Assembly: GCA_023398575.1 (NCBI GenBank)
Contig: JAEWSC010000078.1
Coordinates: forward strand, 1 to 29,658
Reading direction: 5' to 3'
Length of the DNA: 29,658 nt
Origin: Bacillota bacterium
GTDB lineage: Bacteria; Bacillota; Clostridia; Christensenellales; Aristaeellaceae
Both the position numbers and the translations under genes were made by a program. Every line of letters starts with the position of its first letter. Position 1 is the first letter of the stretch. This document shows positions 7,673 through 15,691 of this stretch, piece by piece. The notes under the pieces were generated by a model that was not told the DNA's origin, did no database searches, and saw only the letters and a program-made list of their open reading frames with translations.

Positions 7673-8698
7673 TCATTCCCCCAACAATAGCTTGCCAAGG
7701 TCCTCCACTGTATTTGCTTTTAGTTCAATCTCATAATCATCATAAAAATGATCCGGGTCAAAAAAGCAGCCAAACGCCCCGGCGTTCTGTGCAGCCTCCA
7801 CATCAATGCCTCTATCACCAACCATGACCACGCGCCCGGTGATCATTTTTTGCCTGTCAATCAACGCCAGCACAGCATCAGGCGCCGGCTTGGGGGTATA
7901 ACCATCAGCGCTGGTGATGCAGTCAGTGAACAAATGGGAAATGCCGCAGCCCTCCATATACCTTAAAGCAGATGCCCCCCGGTGGGTATACAGGTAGTGC
8001 TTTCCGCCCCGGCGCACAATTTCGTCCAGCAGCTCAAGCATGCCAGGGTACAGCGGCGCAGCATTTTCTTGGGAGTATCCGCCTTCATAGTGGCGGTAGC
8101 GATCTTTCAATTGCTGCAATGTAGCCGTTGTTTGAAACCTTTTCATCAGCGTGTCCAATGCGTGCATCACAGAGCGCTTGCTTAGCGTAAGTACTTCCTC
8201 ATACGATACAGCATGCCCAAAATCCGCAAAAGCCGCTTGCAAAGCGGATGCGATCTTTGGATATGTGTCAAACAGCGTGCCGTCAAAATCCCACAGATAA
8301 TGTGAAAACGGCAGTTCACCCGACAATCTTTTGATCAACTCCACATCCGCGGGGCAAGCCTCGTACAAAGCAAGCTCCTTTGGCCAAAGCCATGCTGCTT
8401 GCGTATGCACCTTTAGCTGCGGCTCACCTTGCAGGATTCTGGCATCAAAAAAGTAGAACCGTATGGATCTATCCGGATAATCATAATCAAACTGCTCATA
8501 CAGTCCGTCAATTTTGATTTCCACCTGCAGTTCTTCCCGGCATTCCCTGATCAAGCAGTCTTCCGGTGTTTCGCCTGCTTCCAGCTTGCCGCCGGGAAAC
8601 TCCCACAAGTGGGCACAATTGCCGCCTTCGCCACGGCGGCATAGAAAAATCCGCCCGTTCCGGCGGAAAATGGCTGCTGCGACCTCGATTTGCTTCAT
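7673..8698 (-). CDS. Nudix hydrolase-HAD phosphatase fusion
   Basis: 341 residues with two complete enzyme domains. Residues 1-128 are a MutT-like Nudix hydrolase with the box G37-x5-E43-x7-R51-E52-C-R-E55-E56-L-Q58-V; the usual penultimate Gly is Gln58. MutT-like members hydrolyse (d)NTPs such as 8-oxo-dGTP to the monophosphate and pyrophosphate. Residues 133-341 are a HAD-IA hydrolase of the phosphoglycolate-phosphatase/PpaX type: motif I DFDGT (D137, D139), motif II T238 in LYTHRG, motif III K270 in TPKPAP, motif IV VGDRGID (D295, D299). All catalytic positions are intact. Inference: Nudix product (a nucleoside monophosphate, or pyrophosphate) could be handed to the phosphatase. It lies 14 bp after the CorC-like gene on the same strand, with no strong ribosome binding site of its own, so translational coupling is likely. 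Confidence 0.88.
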   Translation of the reverse strand: MKQIEVAAAIFRRNGRIFLCRRGEGGNCAHLWEFPGGKLEAGETPEDCLIRECREELQVEIKIDGLYEQFDYDYPDRSIRFYFFDARILQGEPQLKVHTQAAWLWPKELALYEACPADVELIKRLSGELPFSHYLWDFDGTLFDTYPKIASALQAAFADFGHAVSYEEVLTLSKRSVMHALDTLMKRFQTTATLQQLKDRYRHYEGGYSQENAAPLYPGMLELLDEIVRRGGKHYLYTHRGASALRYMEGCGISHLFTDCITSADGYTPKPAPDAVLALIDRQKMITGRVVMVGDRGIDVEAAQNAGAFGCFFDPDHFYDDYEIELKANTVEDLGKLLLGE

Positions 8699-8712
8699 GG
8701 GTATGGCAGGGC

Positions 8713-10071
8713 TTATACGCCCTGCTCCTCCTTGCTTTCTTCCCGCGGCATGACCTTGGAGATAATGGCCGTCTCTACCCTATGGTCCAGCAGCTCCTCC
8801 ACATAAATTTTCAGGCCGCAAACCTCTACCTCTGGATGGCTGCCATCCTGGGGTATGGTGGTCAATTGATTGAAAATCAATCCGCCCAAGGTATCGTATT
8901 CGTCTTCCAGGGGGAGATCCACATTCAGCGCGTCTGAAAGAGTTTCCAAATCGACTGTTCCGGCTACACGCCATTTGTTTTCGCCGATGGGTGTAATCTC
9001 CTGCTCCGCGGCCGGATCAAATTCATCATAAATGCTGCCAACGATTTCTTCCAGTAGATCCTCCAGCGTCACAATACCGCTCATGCCGCCATACTCATCC
9101 ACCACGATTGCCATATGCACCTTCCTGCGCTGCATGTCGCGGAAAAGTACGTCCGCCTGCACCGTCTCCGGAACAAAGTACGCCTCGCGCAAAATCTCCC
9201 GCAGGGGTTTAGGCTCGCCCTCATGTTCGTTGAGCAGATAATCTCTGGTGTACAGGATGCCGATTACATCATCAATATCTTCTTCATAGACCGGAAACCG
9301 GCTAAGTCCCGAATCCAGTATGGTTTTGATGATTGTTTCCGTCGGATCATTGATCCAAATGCAGGCCACATCCGTACGATGGATCATGACATCCTCGGCG
9401 GAGGAATTGTTGAACTCAAATATGTTTTCAATCATTTCCCGCTCATTGGTCTGTATAGCGCCTTTTTCTTCGCCAATATCCACCATCATGCGGATCTCTT
9501 CCTCAGTGACATTGCCGCCCTGGGCATTGGGGTTAATACCCAGCACCCGGAGCACACCGTTAGTGGATACGGACAAGAACCACACGATTGGCCTCGTTAG
9601 CTTCGCAAAGAAGGTGATCGCCCCCACAACCATGCGGGCCACCTGTTCAGGTTTTTGCAGCGCCACGCGCTTGGGCGTAAGCTCGCCCAGTACCAGCGTA
9701 AAATACGCCAAAATCAACGTGATCAAAATAACGCAGATGGCATTGAGCGTATCAGGTGAAGTAAGCTTCCAGCCCATATCGGCAACCAGCCAGCCCACCA
9801 GCCGCTCGGCAAAGTTGCTTGCCGCAAAAGCGCTGCCCAAGTATCCGGACAGGGTGATCATTACCTGGATGGTAGACAGAAAACCGTTGGGCGCCTCCAC
9901 CAGCTTTAAGAGCTGATGTGCTTTTTTATCGTTTTCGTTATCCGCCGCCTGACGGCGGATTTTATTTTCGTTCAGGGATACGACGGCCATTTCGGTAGCG
10001 GCAAAGAACGCGTTGACAGCTATGAGGACCAATTGCAGCAGCAACTGGCCCCATATTGGGTCAGAGGGCAA
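8713..10071 (-). CDS. CorC/HlyC-type CNNM/CBS-domain membrane protein
   Basis: 452 residues. An N-terminal DUF21/CNNM membrane domain (about 1-190, three to four helices, with NAFFAATEMAVVSLNENKIRR and LGELTPKRVAL) is followed by a CBS pair (about 205-335; EDVMIHRTDV, LSRFPVYEEDIDDVIGILY, MAIVVDEYGGMSGIVTLEDLLEEIVG) and a C-terminal CorC_HlyC transporter-associated domain (about 345-435). Homologues are annotated as hemolysins, but CNNM/CorC proteins are now linked to Mg2+ export. The start codon is TTG (10069-10071): there is no in-frame ATG nearby, and AAGGAGG (10080-10086 region) is 8 bases upstream. It is first in a two-gene operon with the Nudix-HAD gene. A small hairpin (GCAGGC 10101-10106 / GCCTGC 10112-10117) lies in the leader. 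Confidence 0.93.
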   Translation of the reverse strand: MPSDPIWGQLLLQLVLIAVNAFFAATEMAVVSLNENKIRRQAADNENDKKAHQLLKLVEAPNGFLSTIQVMITLSGYLGSAFAASNFAERLVGWLVADMGWKLTSPDTLNAICVILITLILAYFTLVLGELTPKRVALQKPEQVARMVVGAITFFAKLTRPIVWFLSVSTNGVLRVLGINPNAQGGNVTEEEIRMMVDIGEEKGAIQTNEREMIENIFEFNNSSAEDVMIHRTDVACIWINDPTETIIKTILDSGLSRFPVYEEDIDDVIGILYTRDYLLNEHEGEPKPLREILREAYFVPETVQADVLFRDMQRRKVHMAIVVDEYGGMSGIVTLEDLLEEIVGSIYDEFDPAAEQEITPIGENKWRVAGTVDLETLSDALNVDLPLEDEYDTLGGLIFNQLTTIPQDGSHPEVEVCGLKIYVEELLDHRVETAIISKVMPREESKEEQGV

Positions 10072-10188
10072 AATGAAAACCTCCTTCGTAATGACACCGC
10101 GCAGGCTATCCGCCTGCTGCTTACAGTGCTTGCCTTTTTAAGCGAAGCATCGCAACTTATGGTGTATCGGCATTTTCAGCCATGCTAT

Positions 10189-10197
10189 AGTATATCA
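10189..10197 (-). promoter_or_regulatory. Extended -10 promoter upstream of CorC-like gene
   Basis: Minus strand TGATATACT, an extended -10 (TGn plus TATACT), about 120 bp upstream of the TTG start. The -35 position is poor (ATGCAA). The 280-bp gap 10072-10351 is divergent: it holds this candidate, a short leader hairpin, and the ECF promoter on the other strand. Confidence 0.4.
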
Positions 10198-10286
10198 GGT
10201 TCGGATTTATTTTGCATCAGATTCTAGTGCTTATAGATAGCGTCAGCAGATAAAAAGAAAAAATTTACACTATTTTTTATCATCAG

Positions 10287-10312
10287 TGAATCAGAACAAG
10301 TTCAATTACGTC
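10287..10312 (+). promoter_or_regulatory. Candidate ECF sigma autoregulatory promoter
   Basis: TGAATC (10287-10292), exactly 16 nt, then CGTC (10309-10312). This is one base off the TGAAAC-N16/17-CGTC pattern recognised by Bacillus sigma-M/W-type ECF factors. It lies 40 bp upstream of an ECF sigma gene, as expected for autoregulation. Its position also argues against a GTG start at 10286 for the sigma gene. Confidence 0.5.
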
Positions 10313-10351
10313 ATTAGAGTATCAGATCTGAACAAAAGCCGGGAGGATCAC

Positions 10352-10816
10352 ATGACGGAGCACGACCTAGGAGCGAGGATGATTGGCCTGACACCCACGT
10401 TATACAAGGTATCTTGCAGTCTGCTTTCAAGGGAGGCGGACAGAGAGGACGCTGTGCAGGCGGCCATTGAAAAAGCATGGAAAAAGGCAAAAAATCTAAA
10501 GGATGAAGCAAAACTGAAACCATGGATGGTACGCATTCTCATCAATGAGTGCCACAATATTGGCCGAAGGTGCAAAAGAGAAATTCCTGCAGAGGTGCTG
10601 CCTGAGGGTATAACGCAGGAGAATGATGAGGCGCGCTTTTTGCGCGACGCGCTGCTGCTTTTATCTCCCCAGGTACGCATTCCCATTGTACTGCATTACA
10701 TGGAAGGTTTTTCGGCAGGGGAGATTGCCTTCATGCTGCGCTGCCCCAAGGGCACGGTACTATCCCGTATGGATAGGGGACGAAAACAACTGAAAACCCT
10801 TTTGTCAAAGGAGTGA
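10352..10816 (+). CDS. ECF-family RNA polymerase sigma factor
   Basis: 154 residues, short even for an ECF sigma. Region 2 spans about residues 11-76 (DREDAVQAAIEKAWKKA, then the -10 recognition helix region KPWMVRILINECHNIGRR). Region 4 spans about 97-150 (LLLLSPQVRIPIVLHYMEGFS, then helix-turn-helix GEIAFMLRCPKGTVLSRMDRG). Such factors redirect RNA polymerase to extracytoplasmic stress genes and are held by a membrane anti-sigma partner. I chose the ATG at 10352, with GGGAGG at 10341-10346 five bases upstream; extending to the GTG at 10286 would cover the candidate promoter. The stop lies 4 bp before the next gene, whose ribosome binding site overlaps this 3' end, so the two are translationally coupled. 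Neighbours suggest the next product is the anti-sigma factor. Confidence 0.92.
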   Translation: MTEHDLGARMIGLTPTLYKVSCSLLSREADREDAVQAAIEKAWKKAKNLKDEAKLKPWMVRILINECHNIGRRCKREIPAEVLPEGITQENDEARFLRDALLLLSPQVRIPIVLHYMEGFSAGEIAFMLRCPKGTVLSRMDRGRKQLKTLLSKE

Positions 10817-10820
10817 TTTC

Positions 10821-11939
10821 ATGGAAAATATTAGCCGGGATGCCTGGCACAATGCCTTTGGGAATGTACCCCCTGGGTTTGAAAACCGTGTCCAAACAAC
10901 TGTCGCTAAAATGGAAAGCAGCAAGGCACATGTCAAAAGAAAGCTCATACCCATACTCGCTTTGGTGTTGGTTTTGCTGGCCGCAACAGCCTTAGCCCTT
11001 GAGCGTCTTGGGCTCTTGCAAACACTTTCGAACAATCTGCGCACTTATTTGCAGCCGGAGGCTTTCACCATGGTGCAAAAAAACATCCAGCAAAACGGCG
11101 GAGCACTCCCAGACACTGACTTCACCGTAGAGGAAGCCTTATATGACGGCCGCCAGGTGTACGCCTTGATACGGGTACATGCAAAAGAGCCTGACCGGTA
11201 TCTTTTAATGGACAGCACCGCTGAACCAGCTTGGGGTATAGAATGGTGGAAGGACTTCAACACAGAAGCAGGGCAAACCTATTCCTACCAGGCCAGCGCC
11301 ACAAAGCGGGATATTCTTCAGGCCGATGCAGATATGGATATAAGCGCAAACCCCTTTTCAGAAATACGAAGCAAGGAAATAAGCTACGATGGAGAAGATA
11401 TTCTCTACACTCTGACCTTATCGGCAAATAAAGCGGACGCGGCAGCGGTTGCACTTTCCATTTCCACCTATAACGTATACCGGGACGATTTATCGCATGA
11501 AGAAAGGCTGCAAAGGGGAAAGATTGCCTTTACTGTTCCTGAATCAAACGCCCGTACAGTCTTTACTGCCGATATGCCAATGAGCCTTCCCTTATCTGGC
11601 CTGACAATCGAAAGCCTCACGCTGGAACAAACCCCCATTGCCACCTACATTACCGCCCTGTACAAGTTGAATGCAAACGCCACTGACAAACATGTGATCA
11701 ACTTTATGGATGGTATTTGGTTCAGGTGGCTGGATGATGGCGGCAAGCCCATACCAGAAGGCAACAGCCAGTTTAGCCTGATTCAAGACAAGGAGGATAC
11801 GCTAGAACTCACTGCCGCTTACCGTGCTTTTGAAAGCATACCTGACAGCATCGCCCTAGAGTTTTATAACGGCATGTCAAAAGAACGATTTGATACGCTG
11901 CATATAACACTTACAAAGCAAGGAGGCACAAATCCATGA
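10821..11939 (+). CDS. Membrane-anchored anti-sigma-like protein (DUF4179-type)
   Basis: 372 residues: a cytoplasmic N-terminus of about 40 residues, one membrane helix (about 41-60, LIPILALVLVLLAATALAL) and a large extracytoplasmic part. This layout, directly after an ECF sigma gene, is that of DUF4179-type proteins in Clostridia, which are thought to tether and inhibit the sigma factor. The N-terminus has no HxxxCxxC zinc anti-sigma motif, so inhibition would not use the ZAS fold. The outer part, from about residue 90, is beta-rich; the segment at about 258-345 (LSGLTIESLTLEQTPIATYI) resembles a segment of the next protein. AAAGGAG lies 8-9 bases before the start, overlapping the sigma gene's end. 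The gene's stop overlaps the next start (ATGA). The anti-sigma role is inferred from architecture and position. Confidence 0.75.
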   Translation: MENISRDAWHNAFGNVPPGFENRVQTTVAKMESSKAHVKRKLIPILALVLVLLAATALALERLGLLQTLSNNLRTYLQPEAFTMVQKNIQQNGGALPDTDFTVEEALYDGRQVYALIRVHAKEPDRYLLMDSTAEPAWGIEWWKDFNTEAGQTYSYQASATKRDILQADADMDISANPFSEIRSKEISYDGEDILYTLTLSANKADAAAVALSISTYNVYRDDLSHEERLQRGKIAFTVPESNARTVFTADMPMSLPLSGLTIESLTLEQTPIATYITALYKLNANATDKHVINFMDGIWFRWLDDGGKPIPEGNSQFSLIQDKEDTLELTAAYRAFESIPDSIALEFYNGMSKERFDTLHITLTKQGGTNP

Positions 11940-13237
11940 AAAAAACTCTAACGTTATTGTTTCTTTTCCTACTTCTGATTATCTTCACCCCAGCACTGGC
12001 AGATACGCAAACAGTAGTGCTGGGAGATGGTGCGCCTATCCCTTACTTTGATGGTTTTGAAAGCAGTTTGATTTCTGATCCAGCTACAATTTGTGGCATT
12101 ACAGGAAAGCTCGAAGGAAGCTTTGAGCTTAAAAGTATGGGCGGTGCATACACGCCTATGTCCCGAACCATTACCCTGCAAAATATTGCCGTAACAGATG
12201 ATTTTTACGCTGTATTCTTTCAAATGACCTATGATGAGCCCATCTCCTATCCCATTGGTCAATCACAATTTCTCTCAAGCCAGATGGTTCCTCCTATAAT
12301 CATCCATCAAGAAGGCGGACCTGTCAGCTTCCTGCACGCTCGCTTTGATGAGGCCCGCCTTGTAAGCGATCGGGAACTGCTTTGCATGGCTGTCAGTTCT
12401 CTTGATGAACCTTTGCCGGAAGGAAAGGAGCTTCAAATAAAGTTTGGCGATGTTTCCTTTCAACTTGACCGCAGCCGGCTTCAGGACCCCACCGTATCAT
12501 ATTTGCCCATGCTTGGCGTAAAAAGCAACCCGCTGGCCCTGCCCGGCGATAAAGCGTATGGCTTGACCACGGTGATTGAGCGTATATCCTTTACCCCCTT
12601 TGGTACAAGAATTGTAATGACCAACCAGGAAATAGGTAACGGAACCCACTTCAATTACGCATTTGCCGATCAAAACGGCCGTCTTTTATCCCCTTGCATG
12701 GACCTATGGTCCAGCAATGATACAGCCAGCCCTGAACACCCTGCCTTCACCCAAAACGAAATGTGGTTTGTACAAAACAATATACAAGAAGCCATTCACA
12801 TGATCCCTACAAGATGGGTGGGGGAGGATGAAATATACCCAAAGCATTTTCGAACTGCCTATGTGCCTTTGGACAACCTTCCGGCCGTCATTCCTTTGGA
12901 AGGCAGAGGGACGCTATATATTCAAGCTGTTGACCTTGCGCCGGACGGTTTTCTGGTTTCTTATTCCGTAGACACCTTGAACGATTATCTTTCCTTTGAC
13001 CTGGCTGATGCCGTCAATGAGTCGCTGCATTTTAACTATGTCAGCTTTGACAGTGTGGATTTTGCCAAGGGGTTTTTGCAAAAGGGCGGATACTGGAGCG
13101 ATGATTATAAAGGCAGGCAAGTCTCCTATGTGACAGCGGAAGATCTTCAAAAAGTAAAAACCTTGGAAATCAACTATTACACTGGCCTGTGGGAATTTGT
13201 AAGCGACCAGGCGGTTGTCATCCCTTTGGCCCCGTAG
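11936..13237 (+). CDS. Secreted protein of the ECF operon, function unknown
   Basis: 433 residues with a clear Sec signal peptide (residues 1-22, cleavage after TPALA; no lipobox cysteine) and no other membrane segment. I do not recognise a named family. It is beta-rich, and about residues 205-240 (AYGLTTVIERISFTPFGTRI, then FADQNGRLLSP) echo the outer domain of the preceding membrane protein (GLTIESLTLEQTP, then WLDDGGKPIPEG). It may therefore be a soluble relative of that sensor domain. It overlaps the upstream gene by 4 bp and closes the operon at a terminator. Inference: a released ligand-binding or signal-modulating partner of the sigma/anti-sigma pair. No catalytic motif was seen. Confidence 0.8.
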   Translation: MKKTLTLLFLFLLLIIFTPALADTQTVVLGDGAPIPYFDGFESSLISDPATICGITGKLEGSFELKSMGGAYTPMSRTITLQNIAVTDDFYAVFFQMTYDEPISYPIGQSQFLSSQMVPPIIIHQEGGPVSFLHARFDEARLVSDRELLCMAVSSLDEPLPEGKELQIKFGDVSFQLDRSRLQDPTVSYLPMLGVKSNPLALPGDKAYGLTTVIERISFTPFGTRIVMTNQEIGNGTHFNYAFADQNGRLLSPCMDLWSSNDTASPEHPAFTQNEMWFVQNNIQEAIHMIPTRWVGEDEIYPKHFRTAYVPLDNLPAVIPLEGRGTLYIQAVDLAPDGFLVSYSVDTLNDYLSFDLADAVNESLHFNYVSFDSVDFAKGFLQKGGYWSDDYKGRQVSYVTAEDLQKVKTLEINYYTGLWEFVSDQAVVIPLAP

Positions 13238-13255
13238 AGCGGTATCCTCGTCTAT

Positions 13256-13293
13256 GGCTGGCGGCGTTGTGCCTCCAGCCTTTTTCTTGTTTT
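13256..13293 (+). terminator. Terminator of ECF sigma operon
   Basis: Stem GGCTGG (13256-13261) with CCAGCC (13275-13280), continued after a C.T mismatch by GGC/GCC around loop GTTGT, followed by TTTTTCTTGTTTT. Confidence 0.85.
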
Positions 13294-13296
13294 GCT

Positions 13297-13324
13297 TTGC
13301 TTGCCACATATATTCAGGTATAAT
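13297..13324 (+). promoter_or_regulatory. Sigma-A promoter of S9 peptidase gene
   Basis: -35 TTGCTT (13297-13302), a 16-nt spacer, -10 TATAAT (13319-13324), 26 bp upstream of the start codon and directly after the previous operon's terminator. Confidence 0.7.
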
Positions 13325-13350
13325 TAGGAAAACCATGCAGGAGGCTTAAC

Positions 13351-15354
13351 ATGAACCATATTGAACTAGATCTCTTTACAAAGGTGCAATTCCCCAGTCA
13401 ATTAAAATACCATCAAGGCAATCTGTATTTTTTGATCAAACGGGCAGACCTTACCGAGAACAAAAACGTAAGCGACCTGTACACCTTAAAAAACGGCAAA
13501 GCCCTGCGGCTAACCTCCTCCCAGGATGTATCAAGCTACTACCCCATGGAGGATGGCATTTACTTTCCCGCTATGCGCCAAGAAAAAGATAAAGAGGCGG
13601 CAAAGAAGGGCGAGCCTCTTACCGTACTGCAATTTTTGCCCGATCAGGGCGGCGAAGCCAGGGAACACCTGCGCCTTGCCTATGCGGCAAGCGATTTTCT
13701 GTTCATAGAAAAAGATCGCTTTATTTTCACGGCGCTGTACGATCATGAGCTGGAACAAGCCAAAAAGGATTGCGCCGGCGACTTGGAAAAGGCTCTGAGC
13801 AAGCTCAAGGAAGACAGGGAAAGCTGCGATGTCATAGATGAGCTGCCTTTCTGGATGAACGGAGAGGGCCTCATTAACAAACGCCGCAGCCGGCTATATC
13901 TGTACAATCAGGGCGAAATCACTGCGCTTACCGGTGAATATACCAACGCAAGGCTTGTAGACCTATCTCCCGATAAAAGGCAAGCACTTTTCATTGCCAG
14001 CACCTATGAAAGCAATATGTCCATCTTCGACCAATTGATGCTGGTGGACCTTGCCTCGCTGAGTGTCAAAGAATTGAACGCTACCCCGCAGCTTGCCCAT
14101 ATGGCAGCCGCCTTTTTGTCGGAGGGTTACGTAGCCGTAGCCGCCAGCCGCTGCGAAAAATATGGGCTCAATGAAAACGCCGCCTTCTATATCATTTCAT
14201 TAGATGATGGGCAGGTATCCCTCCTGGATGACGGGGACCATCTGGCCATTGGCAACAGTGTGGGCAGCGATATGAAAATGGGCAACGACGCTATGCGCCT
14301 TTATCCTTACAAGGATGGTTTTGCCTTTATCGCAACTGCTAATCATGATGCACAAGTATACCTGTGGCAGAAGAACACGGGCATCCGAAAGATAACAAAT
14401 ACTCGCGGTTTGGTTGCGGAGTGTGCTGTTGGTACGGATACACTGTATGCCCTTTGCATGCGTGGCCTCGGCGGAATGGAAGTGTATAAAGTCGATAAAG
14501 ACGGTATTGAGACCCAGTTAACGAATCTCAACATCGACCTGAAAACCTACCCATTCTCTGCCCCCAATGAGATCAGCTTCACCAATGAAAACGGGAGCCG
14601 CATCACCGGCTTTGTCATTCCGCCCATCAGCCTTGCGCCCGGAAAAAAGGTGCCGGTCATTCTGGACATACATGGCGGCCCTAAAACGGTGTACGGCACA
14701 GTGCTGTTTCATGAAATGCAATACTGGGCGCAAAAAGGCTATGCGGTAATCTTCTGCAACCCCACAGGCTCCGACGGGGGCGGCAATGCCTTTGCGGATA
14801 TTCGGGGCATGTATGGGGAAACGGATTACCGGGACATTATGACCTTTGTGGATACGGCGCTTGCTACCTTTGATTTTCTGGATGGGGGTCGTATGGGCGT
14901 AACCGGCGGCAGCTACGGCGGCTTCATGACCAATTGGATTATTGGGCACACCCACCGCTTCCGCTGCGCCGCAACCCAACGCAGTATCGCCAACTGGACA
15001 TCATTTTCAAACTTGTCGGATATTGGCGATATCTTTGGCGAAGACCAAATGGGCTCCTCCTGCTGGAAGGACGTAGAGCAAATGTGGCGTCAATCTCCCT
15101 TAAAATATGCTGACAGAATCAAGACGCCTACCCTTGTCCTGCACAGCGACAATGATTTCCGCTGCCCGGTAGCCGAAGGATATCAAATGTTTTACGCTTT
15201 ACGGCATCACAATATTCCATCCAGGCTGTGTGTGTTTCACGGGGAAAATCACGAATTATCCCGTTCTGGCAAGCCGAAAAACCGCGTCCGGCGCCTAAAA
15301 GAGATCACTGCATGGATGGATAGGTATCTGAAACCGGAAAACAGCGCGGAATAA
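13351..15354 (+). CDS. S9-family serine peptidase (acylaminoacyl-peptidase-like)
   Basis: 667 residues: an N-terminal beta-propeller-like region (about 1-410) and a C-terminal alpha/beta-hydrolase domain (about 430-660). The catalytic triad is visible: Ser521 in GGSYGG, Asp602 in HSDNDFRCP and His634 in GENHELSRSG. The oxyanion-region motif is DIHGGP. S9C enzymes remove acylated N-terminal residues or cleave short peptides; the propeller limits substrates to oligopeptides. There is no signal peptide, so it should be cytoplasmic and take part in peptide turnover. The start is supported by GGAGG at 13340-13344. The gene has its own promoter; no clear hairpin terminator follows it before the next promoter at 15409. 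Confidence 0.94.
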   Translation: MNHIELDLFTKVQFPSQLKYHQGNLYFLIKRADLTENKNVSDLYTLKNGKALRLTSSQDVSSYYPMEDGIYFPAMRQEKDKEAAKKGEPLTVLQFLPDQGGEAREHLRLAYAASDFLFIEKDRFIFTALYDHELEQAKKDCAGDLEKALSKLKEDRESCDVIDELPFWMNGEGLINKRRSRLYLYNQGEITALTGEYTNARLVDLSPDKRQALFIASTYESNMSIFDQLMLVDLASLSVKELNATPQLAHMAAAFLSEGYVAVAASRCEKYGLNENAAFYIISLDDGQVSLLDDGDHLAIGNSVGSDMKMGNDAMRLYPYKDGFAFIATANHDAQVYLWQKNTGIRKITNTRGLVAECAVGTDTLYALCMRGLGGMEVYKVDKDGIETQLTNLNIDLKTYPFSAPNEISFTNENGSRITGFVIPPISLAPGKKVPVILDIHGGPKTVYGTVLFHEMQYWAQKGYAVIFCNPTGSDGGGNAFADIRGMYGETDYRDIMTFVDTALATFDFLDGGRMGVTGGSYGGFMTNWIIGHTHRFRCAATQRSIANWTSFSNLSDIGDIFGEDQMGSSCWKDVEQMWRQSPLKYADRIKTPTLVLHSDNDFRCPVAEGYQMFYALRHHNIPSRLCVFHGENHELSRSGKPKNRVRRLKEITAWMDRYLKPENSAE

Positions 15355-15408
15355 GTGGAAAAAACTTCATAAATACAGCCTGAAATGTGCGTAACTGCAA
15401 AATTATTC

Positions 15409-15437
15409 TTGTTTTTTTAAAATATACGCTATATAAT
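15409..15437 (+). promoter_or_regulatory. Strong promoter of structured RNA/zinc-ribbon transcript
   Basis: -35 TTGTTT (15409-15414), a 17-nt spacer, -10 TATAAT (15432-15437). Transcription would begin near 15444, which leaves an untranslated stretch of about 250 nt before the zinc-ribbon start codon. Confidence 0.75.
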
Positions 15438-15443
15438 AGGCAT

Positions 15444-15655
15444 GGTTGTATTTCGGGTCTGTGGTTGAAAACCGATGCCAGCCGCGGGCAAAACGGTCCA
15501 CGTAAGCCGGCCAAAGTGCCGGTGATCATGGTGCGGTCTAGTTATAAGTCCGGCCGGTGTTTACGCCGAGAGATGGGCGTGAGGGCGCATAGCCGCTAGT
15601 AGCACTCCTTCCAGCCGGCGGGTGTGGGGTCAAAGACCAGGTCAGCCGAAAGAAC
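15444..15655 (+). ncRNA. Structured RNA of about 200 nt, possibly raiA-motif-like
   Basis: This non-coding, GC-rich stretch follows a near-consensus promoter and is full of short stems with A-rich loops. Visible pairings are a closing helix of TTTCGG (15451-15456) plus CTG (15459-15461) with the continuous CAGCCGAAA (15643-15651); hairpin GGTT-GAA-AACC (15463-15473); hairpin CCGGC-CAAAGT-GCCGG (15507-15522); and hairpin GGTC-AAA-GACC (15628-15638). The closing helix defines a unit of about 200 nt. Its size, complexity and setting recall the raiA-motif noncoding RNA of Firmicutes and Actinobacteria, but I assign that from memory without an alignment, and the usual raiA or comFC gene is not adjacent. 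It could instead be a cis-regulatory leader of the zinc-ribbon gene, since no terminator separates them. Confidence 0.6.
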
Positions 15656-15691
15656 AGCCGATATTCAGAAAGTTCAGGGGGTTACCAGATC

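Noticed and set aside
10286..10351. Upstream GTG extension of the ECF sigma gene
   Set aside because: It runs through the TGAATC-N16-CGTC promoter match and has no ribosome binding site; GGGAGG fixes the start at 10352.
15477..15490. Resemblance of GCCAGCCGCGG to the 530 loop of 16S rRNA
   Set aside because: The match is about 11 bases with a deletion and no flanking rRNA similarity; it is not an rRNA fragment, though it may interest someone modelling the RNA.
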